Of a stretch of DNA of 64,000 nucleotides, positions 54,780-63,730 are shown in pieces. Made by a program: the position numbers and the translations under genes. Source of the DNA: Paracoccaceae bacterium (GTDB lineage Bacteria; Pseudomonadota; Alphaproteobacteria; Rhodobacterales; Rhodobacteraceae); assembly GCA_003605175.1 (NCBI GenBank), contig QWDA01000002.1, positions 489,643 through 553,642 on the forward strand, given 5' to 3'. The notes under the pieces were generated by a model. It ran no database searches. It saw only the letters and a program-made list of their open reading frames with translations, and had not been told where the DNA came from. Position 1 is the first letter of the stretch. Every line of letters begins with the position of its first letter.

Positions 54780-55313
54780 ATGTCGCAGCCCTATGTCATC
54801 GACAAGCTCATCTCGGCGAAGGCGATCGACGCGCGGCTCGAGGAGCTTGCCCGCGAGATCCGCCAGCGCTTCGCGGACACGGACAAACTCGTGGTGGTCG
54901 GGCTCCTGCGCGGCTCGTTCATCTTCATCGCCGACCTGGTGCGCGAGCTGGACATGAACGTGGAGGTCGATTTCCTCGAAACCTCGTCCTACGGCAACGC
55001 GATGGAAAGCTCACGCGAGGTGCGGATCCTGAAGGACCTGCGCGGCGAGATCGGCGGGCGCGACGTGCTGGTCGTCGAGGACATCGTCGATACCGGGCAC
55101 ACGCTCGCCCATGTGCTGAAGTTCCTCGAGGCGCGCGCGCCCCGGCGGCTCGAGACCATCGCGCTCCTCGACAAGCCGTCCCGGCGCGAGGTCGACATCA
55201 AGGCGACCTGGACCGGGTTCGAGATTCCGGACGAGTTCGTGGTGGGCTACGGCATCGACTACGCCCAGCGGAACCGCAACCTGCCCTATATCGGCAAGGT
55301 CCGCTTCACCTGA
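54780..55313 (+). CDS. hpt: hypoxanthine phosphoribosyltransferase
   Basis: A 177-residue type I phosphoribosyltransferase that converts hypoxanthine or guanine to IMP or GMP with PRPP. The PRPP motif is [18 protein letters not shown] (about residues 98-115). The flexible-loop segment is [11 protein letters not shown] and the purine-binding end [27 protein letters not shown] lies near the ATG; a GTG nine bases earlier has no suitable site. It is convergent with the GGDEF-EAL gene and overlaps it by 28 bp. Confidence 0.95.
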   Translation: MSQPYVIDKLISAKAIDARLEELAREIRQRFADTDKLVVVGLLRGSFIFIADLVRELDMNVEVDFLETSSYGNAMESSREVRILKDLRGEIGGRDVLVVEDIVDTGHTLAHVLKFLEARAPRRLETIALLDKPSRREVDIKATWTGFEIPDEFVVGYGIDYAQRNRNLPYIGKVRFT

Positions 55314-57202
55314 CAAAGGTCGCCCTGGCCGCCCCGGCCTTCCGCGGCGCGGACCCAGGTGCTGAGTTCCTCCGCCGGCATCGGCATGGCGAAGTGGAAG
55401 CCCTGAAAGTCGTTGCAGCCGAGTTCGAGCATCGTCGCCAGGTCCTCGTCCTCCTCGACCCCCTCGGCAAGGACCGCGATATCGAGGCTCTTCGCCATCA
55501 GGATGATCGAGCGGGTCAGCGCCCGGATCCGCCGGTCGCGGCTCACGCCCTGGACGAAGGAGCGGTCGATCTTGACGCGCGAGACCGGCAGGTGGATCAG
55601 CGTCGAGATCGCCGCGTGACCGGTGCCGAAATCGTCGAGCGAGAGGCTGAAGCCGGCCGCGTGCAGCGCCGCGCAGGCACGCGTGAGCACCGCGCTGTTC
55701 TCCTCGAACATGACCGATTCGAGGATTTCCAGGCAGAGCGACGAGACCGGGAGCCCGACCGCCTCGGCCTCCCAGGCAAGCTGATCCGCGAGATCTTCGT
55801 TTCTGAGCTGCGCGCTGGAGAGGTTCAGGCCCAGACTGGCGATCTCTATCCCCTCGCGCCGCCAGCCGGCGTAATGGTCGAGCGCGGCGCGGCGCAGATC
55901 TATATCGAGGCGCTCCAAGAGACCGGCCATCTCGGCGAAATGGAGAAACTGCCCGGGCAGGAGCAGGCCGCGCTCGGGATGCCGCCAGCGGGCCAGCATC
56001 TCGACCCCGATCACCCGCCCGGTCCGGCCGTCGACCTGGGGCTGGAAGAAGGGCACGAACTCGCCGCGCTGGAGCCCGGCCTCGATCTCGCGCGCGAAGA
56101 GGTGGAAATCCTCGTAGCGGCGGCGCAGCTCGGGCGTGCAGAACCTGGCATGGCCGCGCCCTTGGCGCTTGACCTCGTAGAGCGCGAGATCGGCGTCGAG
56201 TATGACCCGTTCGGCGCGGATCTCCGCCTCGGGCTCGACGATGGCGATGCCGACGCTGGCGCCCACTTCCGCAAGCTGCTTGCGATATTGGACCGGCTGG
56301 CGCAGGCCGGCACAGATCCGCCGCGCGAGTTCAGCCACCGCGGCATCGTCGGGAGCCGCGTCGATCACCACGACGAACTCGTCGCCGCCGACCCGGGCGC
56401 AGAACCCGCTCTCGCCGATCACCTCGCCAAGGACCCGCGCGGCGCTTTCCAGCACGAGATCGCCGGCGGCATGGCCGAGCGTGTCGTTCACCGCCTTGAA
56501 CCGGTCGAGATCGAGATGCATGAGCGCAACCCGCCGGCGCTCTGCGGCGGGCCGGGACAGCAGCCGGACCAGATGGGTCTCGAGCGCCCGGCGGTTCGGC
56601 AGACCCGTGAGCATGTCGCTGCGCGAGAGCTTCTCGGCCTCGTGCTTGGCGGCGAGGAGACGCGCGGACATGTCCTGGGCGTCGCGGATGAGCTGCTGTT
56701 GGGCGTTGACGAGGAACACCAGGTCCGAGCTCCCGTCGGCGCCCGAAACATCGGCATTGGTGAAGCCGAACTGCTCCATCAGCCGCGGAAGCGCCGGGCC
56801 CGGGGTGAGCGCGACGAGATAGGCTCTTTCGTGGCGCGCACCGACGACGATGGGCAGGAGCAGGCCGCTCAGACGAACGGGCTTTCCGTTGGTGTCGATG
56901 ACGACCTGCACGCGCTGGGTGCCCGAGCCGGCGAGCGTGCGCTCGGCGGCGAGCTTGCGCGGCTTGATGAGCTTGACCGCATCGAACAGCGAAGCGCCGG
57001 CAAGTGGAACATCCGGCAGAACCTTGGCCATGGCCGGCCCGGCCCGGAGGATCGTGCCGCCCGGCGCGACAAGGAGATGCATGGGGACAAGCGCATCGAG
57101 CCCGTCGCCGGAAAGCGCCATGCCGTCCGGCGGGTCCTGGCGGATCCGGTCGTGGTCGCTTTCCACCGCCACGCTGCCGTCAGGCAGCCTCCCCGGCGGC
57201 AT
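55286..57202 (-). CDS. HNOBA-GGDEF-EAL bifunctional c-di-GMP enzyme
   Basis: A protein of about 638 residues in the operon of an H-NOX sensor. The N-terminus (about 35-165) resembles the HNOB-associated (HNOBA) domain, and a coiled linker follows ([20 protein letters not shown]). The GGDEF domain has an intact RVGGDEF with no RxxD inhibitory site before it. The EAL domain has VEMLARW (EML), [28 protein letters not shown] and [10 protein letters not shown], which together keep the catalytic and metal residues, so both activities are possible. The true start is uncertain: an ATG at 57202 and GTG codons at 57172 and 57166 are candidates; the 23-bp overlap with the sensor gene favours coupling. 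Confidence 0.85.
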   Translation of the reverse strand: MPPGRLPDGSVAVESDHDRIRQDPPDGMALSGDGLDALVPMHLLVAPGGTILRAGPAMAKVLPDVPLAGASLFDAVKLIKPRKLAAERTLAGSGTQRVQVVIDTNGKPVRLSGLLLPIVVGARHERAYLVALTPGPALPRLMEQFGFTNADVSGADGSSDLVFLVNAQQQLIRDAQDMSARLLAAKHEAEKLSRSDMLTGLPNRRALETHLVRLLSRPAAERRRVALMHLDLDRFKAVNDTLGHAAGDLVLESAARVLGEVIGESGFCARVGGDEFVVVIDAAPDDAAVAELARRICAGLRQPVQYRKQLAEVGASVGIAIVEPEAEIRAERVILDADLALYEVKRQGRGHARFCTPELRRRYEDFHLFAREIEAGLQRGEFVPFFQPQVDGRTGRVIGVEMLARWRHPERGLLLPGQFLHFAEMAGLLERLDIDLRRAALDHYAGWRREGIEIASLGLNLSSAQLRNEDLADQLAWEAEAVGLPVSSLCLEILESVMFEENSAVLTRACAALHAAGFSLSLDDFGTGHAAISTLIHLPVSRVKIDRSFVQGVSRDRRIRALTRSIILMAKSLDIAVLAEGVEEDEDLATMLELGCNDFQGFHFAMPMPAEELSTWVRAAEGRGGQGDLCQVKRTLPI

Positions 57203-57755
57203 CCCCTGCAGTGGAGACGCGGAGCTCGAACACATCGTGATCGTGGCCGTCGGCGCGGCTTTCGACGAGCGTCACCTCGACGCCGACGCCGGTCTGTTCC
57301 GAGAGCCCCTTGAGGAGCCCGATCACCATCGGCTGCAACCCTTCGCGGTGGCTGTGGTAGTGGAGCCGGTGGACGCCGTCAGCGCCCTCCTCGAACTCGA
57401 ACGAAGGCGGCACCAGATGCGGCATCGCGAGGCGCACCTGGTCGTGCATCTCGTCGAGCCCGGCGAGGCGCTCGAGGAAGGTGTCGCCCTGGAACTGCAT
57501 GACCTGGCCGATCGCGGTTTCATGCGCGAACCCGACCCAGAATTCGCCGAACACCTCGAGCACTTCGGCGGCGGTCAGGTCAAGATGGCGGCAGATCGCG
57601 CCCACGAGGTCGTGGGTCACCTTGTCTTCATAGGAGAGCATGGATTCGAAATTCGGGTCGTCGAGACCCGCATCCCTGCAGATCGCATGCCACATCTCCT
57701 CGCCATAGCGCTCCGCGATGAAGGTTCGAATCCCGTTGTTCACAAGCCCGTACAT
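57180..57755 (-). CDS. H-NOX (HNOB) heme nitric oxide/oxygen sensor
   Basis: A 191-residue gas sensor that binds heme. It starts MYGLVNNGIRTFIAERYGEEM as usual for the family. The proximal histidine is H104 (DEMHDQVRLAMPHLVPPSF) and the propionate-binding YxSxR motif is YHSHR at 133-137. These two features define H-NOX. GGAG is six bases from the ATG. It overlaps the cyclase gene, and this pairing is known from other bacteria, where NO-bound H-NOX changes c-di-GMP synthesis or breakdown. Confidence 0.95.
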   Translation of the reverse strand: MYGLVNNGIRTFIAERYGEEMWHAICRDAGLDDPNFESMLSYEDKVTHDLVGAICRHLDLTAAEVLEVFGEFWVGFAHETAIGQVMQFQGDTFLERLAGLDEMHDQVRLAMPHLVPPSFEFEEGADGVHRLHYHSHREGLQPMVIGLLKGLSEQTGVGVEVTLVESRADGHDHDVFELRVSTAGDAAGEAA

Positions 57756-57850
57756 GCATGTCTCCGCTCTCCGGCCAACCCACCGGAGAAGTAGACGGCG
57801 AAACCTTACCGTCGGCTGAAGGCGCGAATTCGAGGGAACCCCCGCAAGCC

Positions 57851-58435
57851 TCAGGCCTCGAGTTCGGCATCCCAGTAGAGGAAGTCGAGCCAGGTCTCGT
57901 GGAGGTGGTTCGGCGGGAATCTCCGGCCCTGGTTCCTGAGCTCCTCGGCCCCCGGCTGGCGCGGCGGGCGGCGCAGCGCCATGCCGGCCTGGCGCAGGCT
58001 CTTCGAGCCCTTCCGGAGGTTGCAGCGCGCGCAGGCCGCGACCACGTTCTCCCAGCTGGTGATCCCGCCGCGCGCCCGGGGCACCACATGGTCGAAGGTC
58101 AGATCGCCCTTTGCACCGCAATACTGGCAGCAGAACTCGTCGCGCAGGAACAGGTTGAACCGGGTAAAGGCGACGCGCTTCTGCGGCTTCACGTAATCCT
58201 TGAGCACGACCACGGAGGGAATGCGGAGCTCGGTCGAGGGCGAGCGCACCACCTCGTCGTATTCGGCAAGGATCGTCACCCGGTCGAGCCAGGCCGCCTT
58301 GATCGCCTCCTGCCAGGGCCAGAGCGACAGCGGATAGTAGGACAACGGCCGGTAATCCGCGTTGAGAACCAGCGCAGGATGGTGCCGGAGCGAAGAAGGC
58401 TCCCTTACGAAACTGGTCCTGAAATCACCGTCCAT
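57851..58435 (-). CDS. HNH endonuclease domain protein
   Basis: A 194-residue protein. The HNH core is CQYCGAKGDLTFDHVVPRARGGITSWENVVAACARCN (about residues 104-140), with two CxxC zinc knuckles, the DH and N/H metal positions. The N-terminus (LVLNADYRPLSYYPLSLWPWQEAI) matches the common bacterial HNH protein of this size. It is a predicted nuclease whose biological role is unknown. The gene is 95 bp upstream of the H-NOX gene in the same direction. Confidence 0.92.
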   Translation of the reverse strand: MDGDFRTSFVREPSSLRHHPALVLNADYRPLSYYPLSLWPWQEAIKAAWLDRVTILAEYDEVVRSPSTELRIPSVVVLKDYVKPQKRVAFTRFNLFLRDEFCCQYCGAKGDLTFDHVVPRARGGITSWENVVAACARCNLRKGSKSLRQAGMALRRPPRQPGAEELRNQGRRFPPNHLHETWLDFLYWDAELEA

Positions 58436-58631
58436 TCCAGACTCCCCGCCTGCCCGTGTCCACCGGCGTCAGAGCGGCGCGCTTCCAGGGCGCACAGCCC
58501 CAGCCTGATCCGAACTATATCTGGCGTCCGCCGGCTGGCAAGCCCCATCATTTTCCGGAGCTTGACGGCAAACTGGAGCGATTTCGTGACGCCGGCATGA
58601 CAAATGCCCGGAAGCCGGAACCGCCAAAGCG

Positions 58632-58663
58632 GAACGGCCGCACCCCGGGGGGCGCGGCCGTTC
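58632..58663 (-). terminator. hairpin after rpsI
   Basis: GAACGGCCGC (58632-58641) pairs with GCGGCCGTTC (58654-58663) across a 12-nt loop, 22 bp beyond the rpsI stop on the minus strand. The following sequence is only mildly T-rich, so it is a probable but weak terminator. Confidence 0.5.
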
Positions 58664-58684
58664 GGAACTGCAAGCCGGCAGAGG

Positions 58685-59176
58685 TCAGCGCTTGGAGAAC
58701 TGGAAGCTCTTCCGGGCCTTCGCCTTGCCGTATTTCTTCCGCTCGACGGTGCGGCTGTCGCGGGTCAGGAACCCGGCGGCCTTGAGCGGCGCGCGGAGCG
58801 CCGGTTCGTAAAGCTGGAGCGCCTTCGAGATGCCGTGCTTGACCGCGCCGGCCTGGCCCGAAAGGCCGCCGCCCTTGACGGTGGCCATCACGTCGAACTC
58901 ACCGGCGACGCCCGCGACCTCGAAGGGCTGGCGCAGGATCATCTGCAGCACCGGACGGGCGAAATAGGCGTCCATCTCCTTGCCGTTCACGGTCACCTTG
59001 CCCGAACCCGGCTTGATCCAGACGCGGGCCACCGCGTCCTTCCGCTTGCCCGTGGCATAGGAGCGGCCCAGCTCGTCGCGAACCGGCTCGTGCGTCGGCG
59101 CCTCGAGGACGGCCGCATCGGCACCGCCGCCGACGGCTTCTTTCAGCTCTTCGAGCGAATTGATCTGATCGGCCAT
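58685..59176 (-). CDS. rpsI: 30S ribosomal protein S9
   Basis: A 163-residue S9. The conserved core starts [20 protein letters not shown] and ends with the RNA-binding tail [17 protein letters not shown]. The first 35 residues ([15 protein letters not shown]...) are the alphaproteobacterial extension. The chosen ATG has GGAG at nine bases; another ATG six bases earlier, overlapping the rplM stop, is the alternative start. It is the second gene of the usual rplM-rpsI operon. Confidence 0.97.
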   Translation of the reverse strand: MADQINSLEELKEAVGGGADAAVLEAPTHEPVRDELGRSYATGKRKDAVARVWIKPGSGKVTVNGKEMDAYFARPVLQMILRQPFEVAGVAGEFDVMATVKGGGLSGQAGAVKHGISKALQLYEPALRAPLKAAGFLTRDSRTVERKKYGKAKARKSFQFSKR

Positions 59177-59178
59177 CG

Positions 59179-59640
59179 TCATGCGCTCCGGCTGTTCTTG
59201 GAATTCATCGACTTGACGTCGAGCAGTTCGGGCTGCTGCGCCTCGTGCGGATGCTCGGCACCGGCATAGACGCGCAGGTTGGTCATCTGCTGGCGGCTCA
59301 GGCGATTACCCGGCAGCATCCGCTTCACGGCCTGCATCACCACGCGCTCGGGATGCGCGCCCTCGAGGATCTGGCCCGTGGTGCGCGACTTGATGCCGCC
59401 CGGATAGCCGGTGTGCCAATAGTTCGGCTTCTCGCGCTTGCGGCCGGTGAGCTGCACCTTTTCGGCATTGATGACGATCACGTTGTCGCCCATGTCCATA
59501 TGCGGGGTGTAGCTCGGCTTGTGCTTGCCGCGCAGGCGGGTCGCCACGATCGCGGCAAGACGGCCCAGAACCACGCCCTCGGCGTCGATCAGGATCCATT
59601 TCTTGTCGATATCCGCCGGCGTCGCGGTGAATGTCTTCAT
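59179..59640 (-). CDS. rplM: 50S ribosomal protein L13
   Basis: A 153-residue L13. It contains [20 protein letters not shown], the conserved central [33 protein letters not shown] and [16 protein letters not shown], all hallmarks of L13, which is an early assembly protein of the 50S subunit. It is translated together with rpsI, the two genes being nearly overlapping. Confidence 0.98.
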   Translation of the reverse strand: MKTFTATPADIDKKWILIDAEGVVLGRLAAIVATRLRGKHKPSYTPHMDMGDNVIVINAEKVQLTGRKREKPNYWHTGYPGGIKSRTTGQILEGAHPERVVMQAVKRMLPGNRLSRQQMTNLRVYAGAEHPHEAQQPELLDVKSMNSKNSRSA

Positions 59641-59717
59641 CGTTCGGTATCCTCAGTTTTGCCGATCCGGCGCCGTCTGGCCGACTGTCTCGGCCCTGGA
59701 ACCATCGGGATTGCCGT

Positions 59718-59745
59718 GTTCTAAGGATTTCGAAATCCGCGTCAA
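59718..59745 (-). promoter_or_regulatory. predicted rplM promoter with palindromic spacer
   Basis: On the minus strand TTGACG (59740-59745) and TAGAAC (59718-59723) are 16 bp apart. The spacer contains the perfect 14-bp palindrome GGATTTCGAAATCC (59725-59738). Upstream sequence is markedly AT-rich, like an UP element. Confidence 0.5.
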
Positions 59746-59938
59746 GCGGAACAGACCTAATTTTTTAGTGCAAATACATACACTTAAAAGATAGGTATCA
59801 TATTACCTCATTAACCTTGAATGCAAAAACCAAAATTTACGAGCAATTTTTCGGAAAAATGCCCCGATCTCGCCAGAAATCGCCGATACTCAACCATCAA
59901 CGCGGATGTTCCCGCGCCAGTGTTTTCGGAGTGATCCA

Positions 59939-60127
59939 ATGCGTACCAGTGTTTTCGCCTTCTTCTTCGGCCTCGGAACCTCGGCTGCCGCCCTCCTCGC
60001 CATCGGCCTGCCGACCATGATCGCCCTTCAGGTTGTCGCCGTGCTCGCCGTCTTCACGCTGGGCCTCGCCGGGATCGTCGGCCTGGTCACCGGCGAGTTC
60101 CGCCGCCCTGCCGAACTGGCCCACTGA
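59939..60127 (+). CDS. small membrane protein
   Basis: A 62-residue protein with two hydrophobic helices (about residues 5-22 and 27-50) and a short charged tail (TGEFRRPAELAH). GGAG lies seven bases before the ATG. The AT-rich intergenic region upstream, shared with the ribosomal operon, probably contains its promoter. No family is recognised. Confidence 0.7.
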   Translation: MRTSVFAFFFGLGTSAAALLAIGLPTMIALQVVAVLAVFTLGLAGIVGLVTGEFRRPAELAH

Positions 60128-60139
60128 CCCCCCGGCCTC

Positions 60140-60577
60140 CTACCCAAGCCCGGCCTGGCGCGCGGGCGGAATCGAATAGGTGAGCGCGGCCCGCGCGACG
60201 GGCTCCGCCTCGCCTTCCGACCGGATCAGCACGTCGCCCACGGCGAGCACCCGCCCGAGCTTCAGAAGCCGCGCCTCGGCCAGCAGGTCGCGCCCCGAAG
60301 CGGGCTTCCTCATGAAGTCGATCGAGGCATTGGTGGTGACCGCCAGCGCCTCGGGGCCGATGATCGCGAGAAGCGCGAGATAGATCGCCAGATCCGCCAG
60401 CGCGAAGAGCGTGGGCCCCGAGACCGTGCCGCCCGGGCGGAGATGCCGATCGGACGGGCTCAGCCGGATCACCGCCTGCATCGGCGCGACGCTGTCCACG
60501 GTGAACTCCCCCGAGACCTGCGGAAAATCTCGCGCGAGGAAGGCCCCGAGCGCAGCCGCATCCATTTTCAGCTCCAT
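60140..60577 (-). CDS. PaaI/4HBT-like hotdog thioesterase
   Basis: A 145-residue hotdog-fold protein. The core is SDRHLRPGGTVSGPTLFALADLAIYLALLAI, the PaaI-type helix with catalytic-type residues, followed by VTTNASIDFMRKPASGRDLLAEARL. Members hydrolyse acyl-CoA thioesters. GGGGGA precedes the chosen ATG. It is convergent with the small membrane gene and divergent from enoyl-CoA hydratase, which makes an acyl-CoA role fitting. Confidence 0.85.
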   Translation of the reverse strand: MELKMDAAALGAFLARDFPQVSGEFTVDSVAPMQAVIRLSPSDRHLRPGGTVSGPTLFALADLAIYLALLAIIGPEALAVTTNASIDFMRKPASGRDLLAEARLLKLGRVLAVGDVLIRSEGEAEPVARAALTYSIPPARQAGLG

Positions 60578-60634
60578 GCTTCCCCCGTCGCCAGGCACCC
60601 CCTAGACTTCACCCGCAGCCGGGAGGAGCACAAG

Positions 60635-61420
60635 ATGGCTTTGGTGATCCGTGAAGATCTGGGGCATGTGGCGCGCCTCACCCTGAACCGCCCCGAGGCG
60701 CTGAACGCGCTCTCCTTCGCGATGCTGGCAGAGTTGCAGGACGCGCTCGATGCAATCGCCGGCGAGAGCGCGATCCGCGTGGTGGTGATCGCCGGCGCGG
60801 GCCGGGCTTTCTCGGCCGGGCACGACCTGACCGAACTGCGCGACGCGCGCGCGGAACCCGATGGCGGCAAGGCACGCCTTTCCGCCCTGTTCGACGCCTG
60901 TTCCGCGCTGATGCAGACCCTGCCCCGCCTGCCCCAGCCGGTGATCGCCGAGGTCCATGGCCTCGCCGCCGCCGCCGGCTGCCAGCTCGTCGCCTCCTGC
61001 GACCTTGCCGTCGCCGCCGAGGGCACCCGGTTCGGGGTGAACGGCGTGAATATCGGCCTGTTCTGCTCGACGCCCATGGTGGCGCTGACCCGCTGCGTGC
61101 CGCCGAAACAGGCGTTCGAGCTGCTGGTCACCGGCGATTTCGTCGAGGCCGGCCGGGCGCGCGAATTGGGCCTCGTCAACCGGGTGGCCTCTCCCGAGAC
61201 GCTGGAGGCGGAGACCATGGCGCTGGCCGGGCAGATCGCCGGCAAACTCTCGAAGGCGGTTCGGATCGGCAAGCGTGCCTTCCACGAGCAGCGCGAGATG
61301 GGTCTCTCGGCGGCCTATGCCCATACCGGCGAGGTGATCGTGGCGAACATGATGGAGCCGGAAACGACCGAGGGCGTCGCGGCCTTCCTCGAGAAGCGCA
61401 AGCCCGACTGGGAGACCTGA
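60635..61420 (+). CDS. enoyl-CoA hydratase/isomerase family protein
   Basis: A 261-residue crotonase. The oxyanion-loop segment AGAGRAFSAGHDLTEL (about 53-68) is followed by the second loop HGLAAAAGCQLVASCDLAVAAEGTRFGVNGVNIGLFCSTP. One or both glutamates of hydratases are replaced here, so the reaction may differ from simple hydration. GGGAGGAG lies before the ATG. It is probably cotranscribed with the DUF1801 gene, whose ATG starts 4 bp after its stop. Confidence 0.88.
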   Translation: MALVIREDLGHVARLTLNRPEALNALSFAMLAELQDALDAIAGESAIRVVVIAGAGRAFSAGHDLTELRDARAEPDGGKARLSALFDACSALMQTLPRLPQPVIAEVHGLAAAAGCQLVASCDLAVAAEGTRFGVNGVNIGLFCSTPMVALTRCVPPKQAFELLVTGDFVEAGRARELGLVNRVASPETLEAETMALAGQIAGKLSKAVRIGKRAFHEQREMGLSAAYAHTGEVIVANMMEPETTEGVAAFLEKRKPDWET

Positions 61421-61424
61421 CGGG

Positions 61425-61835
61425 ATGGAGACGACCGGGGCGGCGGAGGCCCATATCGCGGCGATCGAACCGGAGCGGAGGCGGGCGGAGGCGCGGCGGC
61501 TCGACGGGATCTTCCGCGAGATCACCGGGTTCCGGCCGCGGCTCTGGTCGGGCCGGATGATCGGCTACGGTTGCTACGACTACACCTACTCCACCGGGCA
61601 TTCCGGGACCTGGCTGGCCACCGGTTTCGCGGCCGCGCCCCGGCAGATCACGATCTATGTCCTGCCGGGCTACACCCCCTTCCCGGACATCATGGCGCGG
61701 CTCGGCAAGCACCGGCGCGGCAAGTCTTGCCTCTACCTCAGTCGGCTCGACCAGGCCGACGAGGGCGCTCTCCGCGACCTGATCCGGGCGGGGCTCGAGG
61801 ATCTCGCGACGCGCTGGCCGATCCGGCCGACCTGA
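61425..61835 (+). CDS. DUF1801 domain protein
   Basis: A 136-residue protein. The core ITGFRPRLWSGRMIGYGCYDYTYSTG and the later TIYVLPGYTPFPDIMARLGKHRRGKSCLYL match the DUF1801/YdhG fold, whose function is unknown. It begins 4 bp after the hydratase stop and ends 64 bp before the DUF2270 gene. Confidence 0.85.
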   Translation: METTGAAEAHIAAIEPERRRAEARRLDGIFREITGFRPRLWSGRMIGYGCYDYTYSTGHSGTWLATGFAAAPRQITIYVLPGYTPFPDIMARLGKHRRGKSCLYLSRLDQADEGALRDLIRAGLEDLATRWPIRPT

Positions 61836-61899
61836 GCCCGCGAGGCTTGCCCGCCGGGTGGGGGCGGTGCAAGCTGGCGCCAAGAACAGGGGAGGCGTC

Positions 61900-62577
61900 A
61901 TGGAGGAAAAGCCCGGAGCGGAACGGGGACCGTTCACGGCGGCCGAATTGGGTGCGATCGCGCATCTCTACCGGGGCGAGGTCTACCGCTCGACGCTCTG
62001 GCGGCAGCGACTCGACACCACGACGAACTGGTCGGTGGTGACCTTGGGCGTGGCGCTCTCGATCTCCTTTTCCTCGCCGCAGGCCTCGCCCCTGCCACTC
62101 GTACTGGTCGGCGTCCTGATCCTGTTCTTCCTGATGCTCGAGGCGCGGCGCTACCGCTACTTCAACGTCTGGCGCGCCCGTTGCCGCTGGTTGGAGACCC
62201 ATATCTACGCGCCGATGCTGCATGACGGCGACCTGCATCTCGAGGAGGGCTGGCAGCGCACTCTGGCCGAGGATTACTGGCGGCCGCGCTACCATGTCTC
62301 GATGTGGGTATCGATCGGGCGGCGGATCCGGCGGAACTACTTCTGGATCCTGCTGATCCAGTCGCTGGCCTATCTGGGCAAGCTCATCGTCCATCCCGAG
62401 CCGCTCATCGACTTTGCCGATTTCGTGGCGCGTGCCGCGGTCGGCCCGGTGCCGGGCTGGGCGATGCTGGGGCTCGGGATGCTCTACATTCTGACCTGGG
62501 GCTGCGTCGCCCTTTTGAGCTGGCGCGACGACCAGCGCCGCGCCTCCCAACGCCGCGACTGGTCGAGCATGGGGTGA
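61900..62577 (+). CDS. DUF2270 membrane protein
   Basis: A 225-residue protein with four predicted helices: two near residues 43-75 and two near 150-215. The motifs LGAIAHLYRGEVYRSTLWRQRLD and EARRYRYFNVWRARCRWLETH are typical of DUF2270. The function is unknown. GGGGAGG lies before the ATG. A REP-like hairpin follows directly after its stop. Confidence 0.9.
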   Translation: MEEKPGAERGPFTAAELGAIAHLYRGEVYRSTLWRQRLDTTTNWSVVTLGVALSISFSSPQASPLPLVLVGVLILFFLMLEARRYRYFNVWRARCRWLETHIYAPMLHDGDLHLEEGWQRTLAEDYWRPRYHVSMWVSIGRRIRRNYFWILLIQSLAYLGKLIVHPEPLIDFADFVARAAVGPVPGWAMLGLGMLYILTWGCVALLSWRDDQRRASQRRDWSSMG

Positions 62578-62700
62578 GCCGCGGTCCCGCGAAGCGGGAT
62601 CGGAACGTCCGGTGGACGATCCGAAGCGGCGAACGCCCGATCCGCAAGGATCGGGCCGAGGCAAGCCGCGGACCGACAAAGCCGGATCGAAGCCCCCAAT
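62575..62700. repeat. REP-like extragenic element (copy B)
   Basis: Directly after a TGA stop comes AGCCGCGGTCC, then CGGAACGTCC GGT GGACGATCCG (62602-62624), an inverted repeat with one mismatch, then GCGGCGAACGC and a second hairpin CCCGATCC GCAA GGATCGGG. The order of blocks is the same as in the copy after dctM at 10613, so both belong to one dispersed family. No gene is visible in 62578-62828. Confidence 0.55.
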
Positions 62701-62828
62701 GGGCGCCCCGAAAAGCCGTACGGGAGAACTGCGAGCGAAAAGCTTGCCAGTCCTCCGCCGAAAATGCGGTTGCCGAGCCCGCGAAAACAGCGTCGAAACG
62801 GATCGAACGCCATCAAGGGACCTTTCCG

Positions 62829-63263
62829 ATGCGACACCTCCTTCTGACGACACTTCTTGCCACGATGCCCCTGACCGCCGCTGCCGAAACCGCGCGGGAG
62901 ACCGTGCTCAACGGGCTTCGCGCCGTGTTCGTCGAGCCGGACGTGGCGGCGATCGACCGCTACTTCTCCGAGGACTACATCCAGCACAATCCGGCGTTCC
63001 CGAACGGGCTCGACACGCTGCGGGGCTTTGCCGCCGCCCCCGGCGATGGCGTCGACTACCTGATCGGCAACGTGATCGCAGACGAGCCGGCCGGTCTCGT
63101 CGCGGTACATTTCCGGGTAACCGGCTTCGGACCCAAGCCGCTGGTCGGGGTCGACATGTTCCGGGTCGTGGACGGCAAGATCGTGGAGCACTGGGACGTG
63201 ATCCAGGAAGAGGTCACCGATACGGTGTCGGGCAACCCGATGTGGACTCCAGCGGAGAATTAG
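62829..63263 (+). CDS. exported SnoaL/NTF2-like protein
   Basis: A 144-residue protein. A short signal peptide (MRHLLLTTLLATMPLTAAAE) is followed by the SnoaL/NTF2-like fold: VLNGLRAVFVEPDVAAIDRYFSEDYIQHNP, then the strands VAVHFRVTGFGPKPLVGVDMFRVVDGKIVEHWDV. Members are sugar isomerases, ester cyclases or ligand-binding proteins. AAGGGA precedes the ATG. Its promoter probably lies between the REP-like element and the start. Confidence 0.85.
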   Translation: MRHLLLTTLLATMPLTAAAETARETVLNGLRAVFVEPDVAAIDRYFSEDYIQHNPAFPNGLDTLRGFAAAPGDGVDYLIGNVIADEPAGLVAVHFRVTGFGPKPLVGVDMFRVVDGKIVEHWDVIQEEVTDTVSGNPMWTPAEN

Positions 63264-63329
63264 CGACGGGCCGGAGCGCGGCGGGTAGCGCCCGAGGCAG
63301 GAAGAGCCCGCGCGCCCTCGCCCCCCGGT

Positions 63330-63596
63330 TCAGAAAATCGCGTCGCCCTGCTCGTCGATCACCTGCCGCGCCTTCCGGATCGAGAAGGCCACGGCCTCCT
63401 CTTCGCCCTGCACGGTATCGGCCCGGAGGAGTTGGTGAACCCGGGTCTCGCCCGCCACGTCCTTCTCGATCCGCGCCGCGATCCGGTATCCGCCCGCTTC
63501 CTTCACCGGCGCAGGGAAGATCCTGAAATCCTTGTAGATCTCGGGCTCCGGCTCGGGCGCCGAGCCACCGCCGAACAGGCGCGAGAGAATGGACAT
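63330..63596 (-). CDS. HlyU family protein
   Basis: An 88-residue protein. After the start SILSRLFGGGSAPEPEPEIY comes the HlyU pattern YKDFRIFPAPVKEAGGYRIAARIEKD, then a helical end AVAFSIRKARQVIDEQG. HlyU-annotated proteins are small winged-helix-like regulators; in this group the function is untested. GGAG is eight bases before the ATG. Confidence 0.85.
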   Translation of the reverse strand: MSILSRLFGGGSAPEPEPEIYKDFRIFPAPVKEAGGYRIAARIEKDVAGETRVHQLLRADTVQGEEEAVAFSIRKARQVIDEQGDAIF

Positions 63597-63730
63597 GGGC
63601 AGAGCTCCGGTGACACGAGGGTTGAGTGCCAGCCTAGCCCTTGCGGCTTGTCCCGTGAAGTCCGAGGGCGAAACGATGCGGAAGCAGGGCAAAGGGCAGC
63701 GCCCGAGCCTGGGAGGGCGCTGCCAGCGCT

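Noticed and set aside
59817..60020. Plus-strand frame in the AT-rich region before the small membrane gene
   Set aside because: Low-complexity composition, no ribosome binding site; overlaps the better supported 62-aa gene in another frame.
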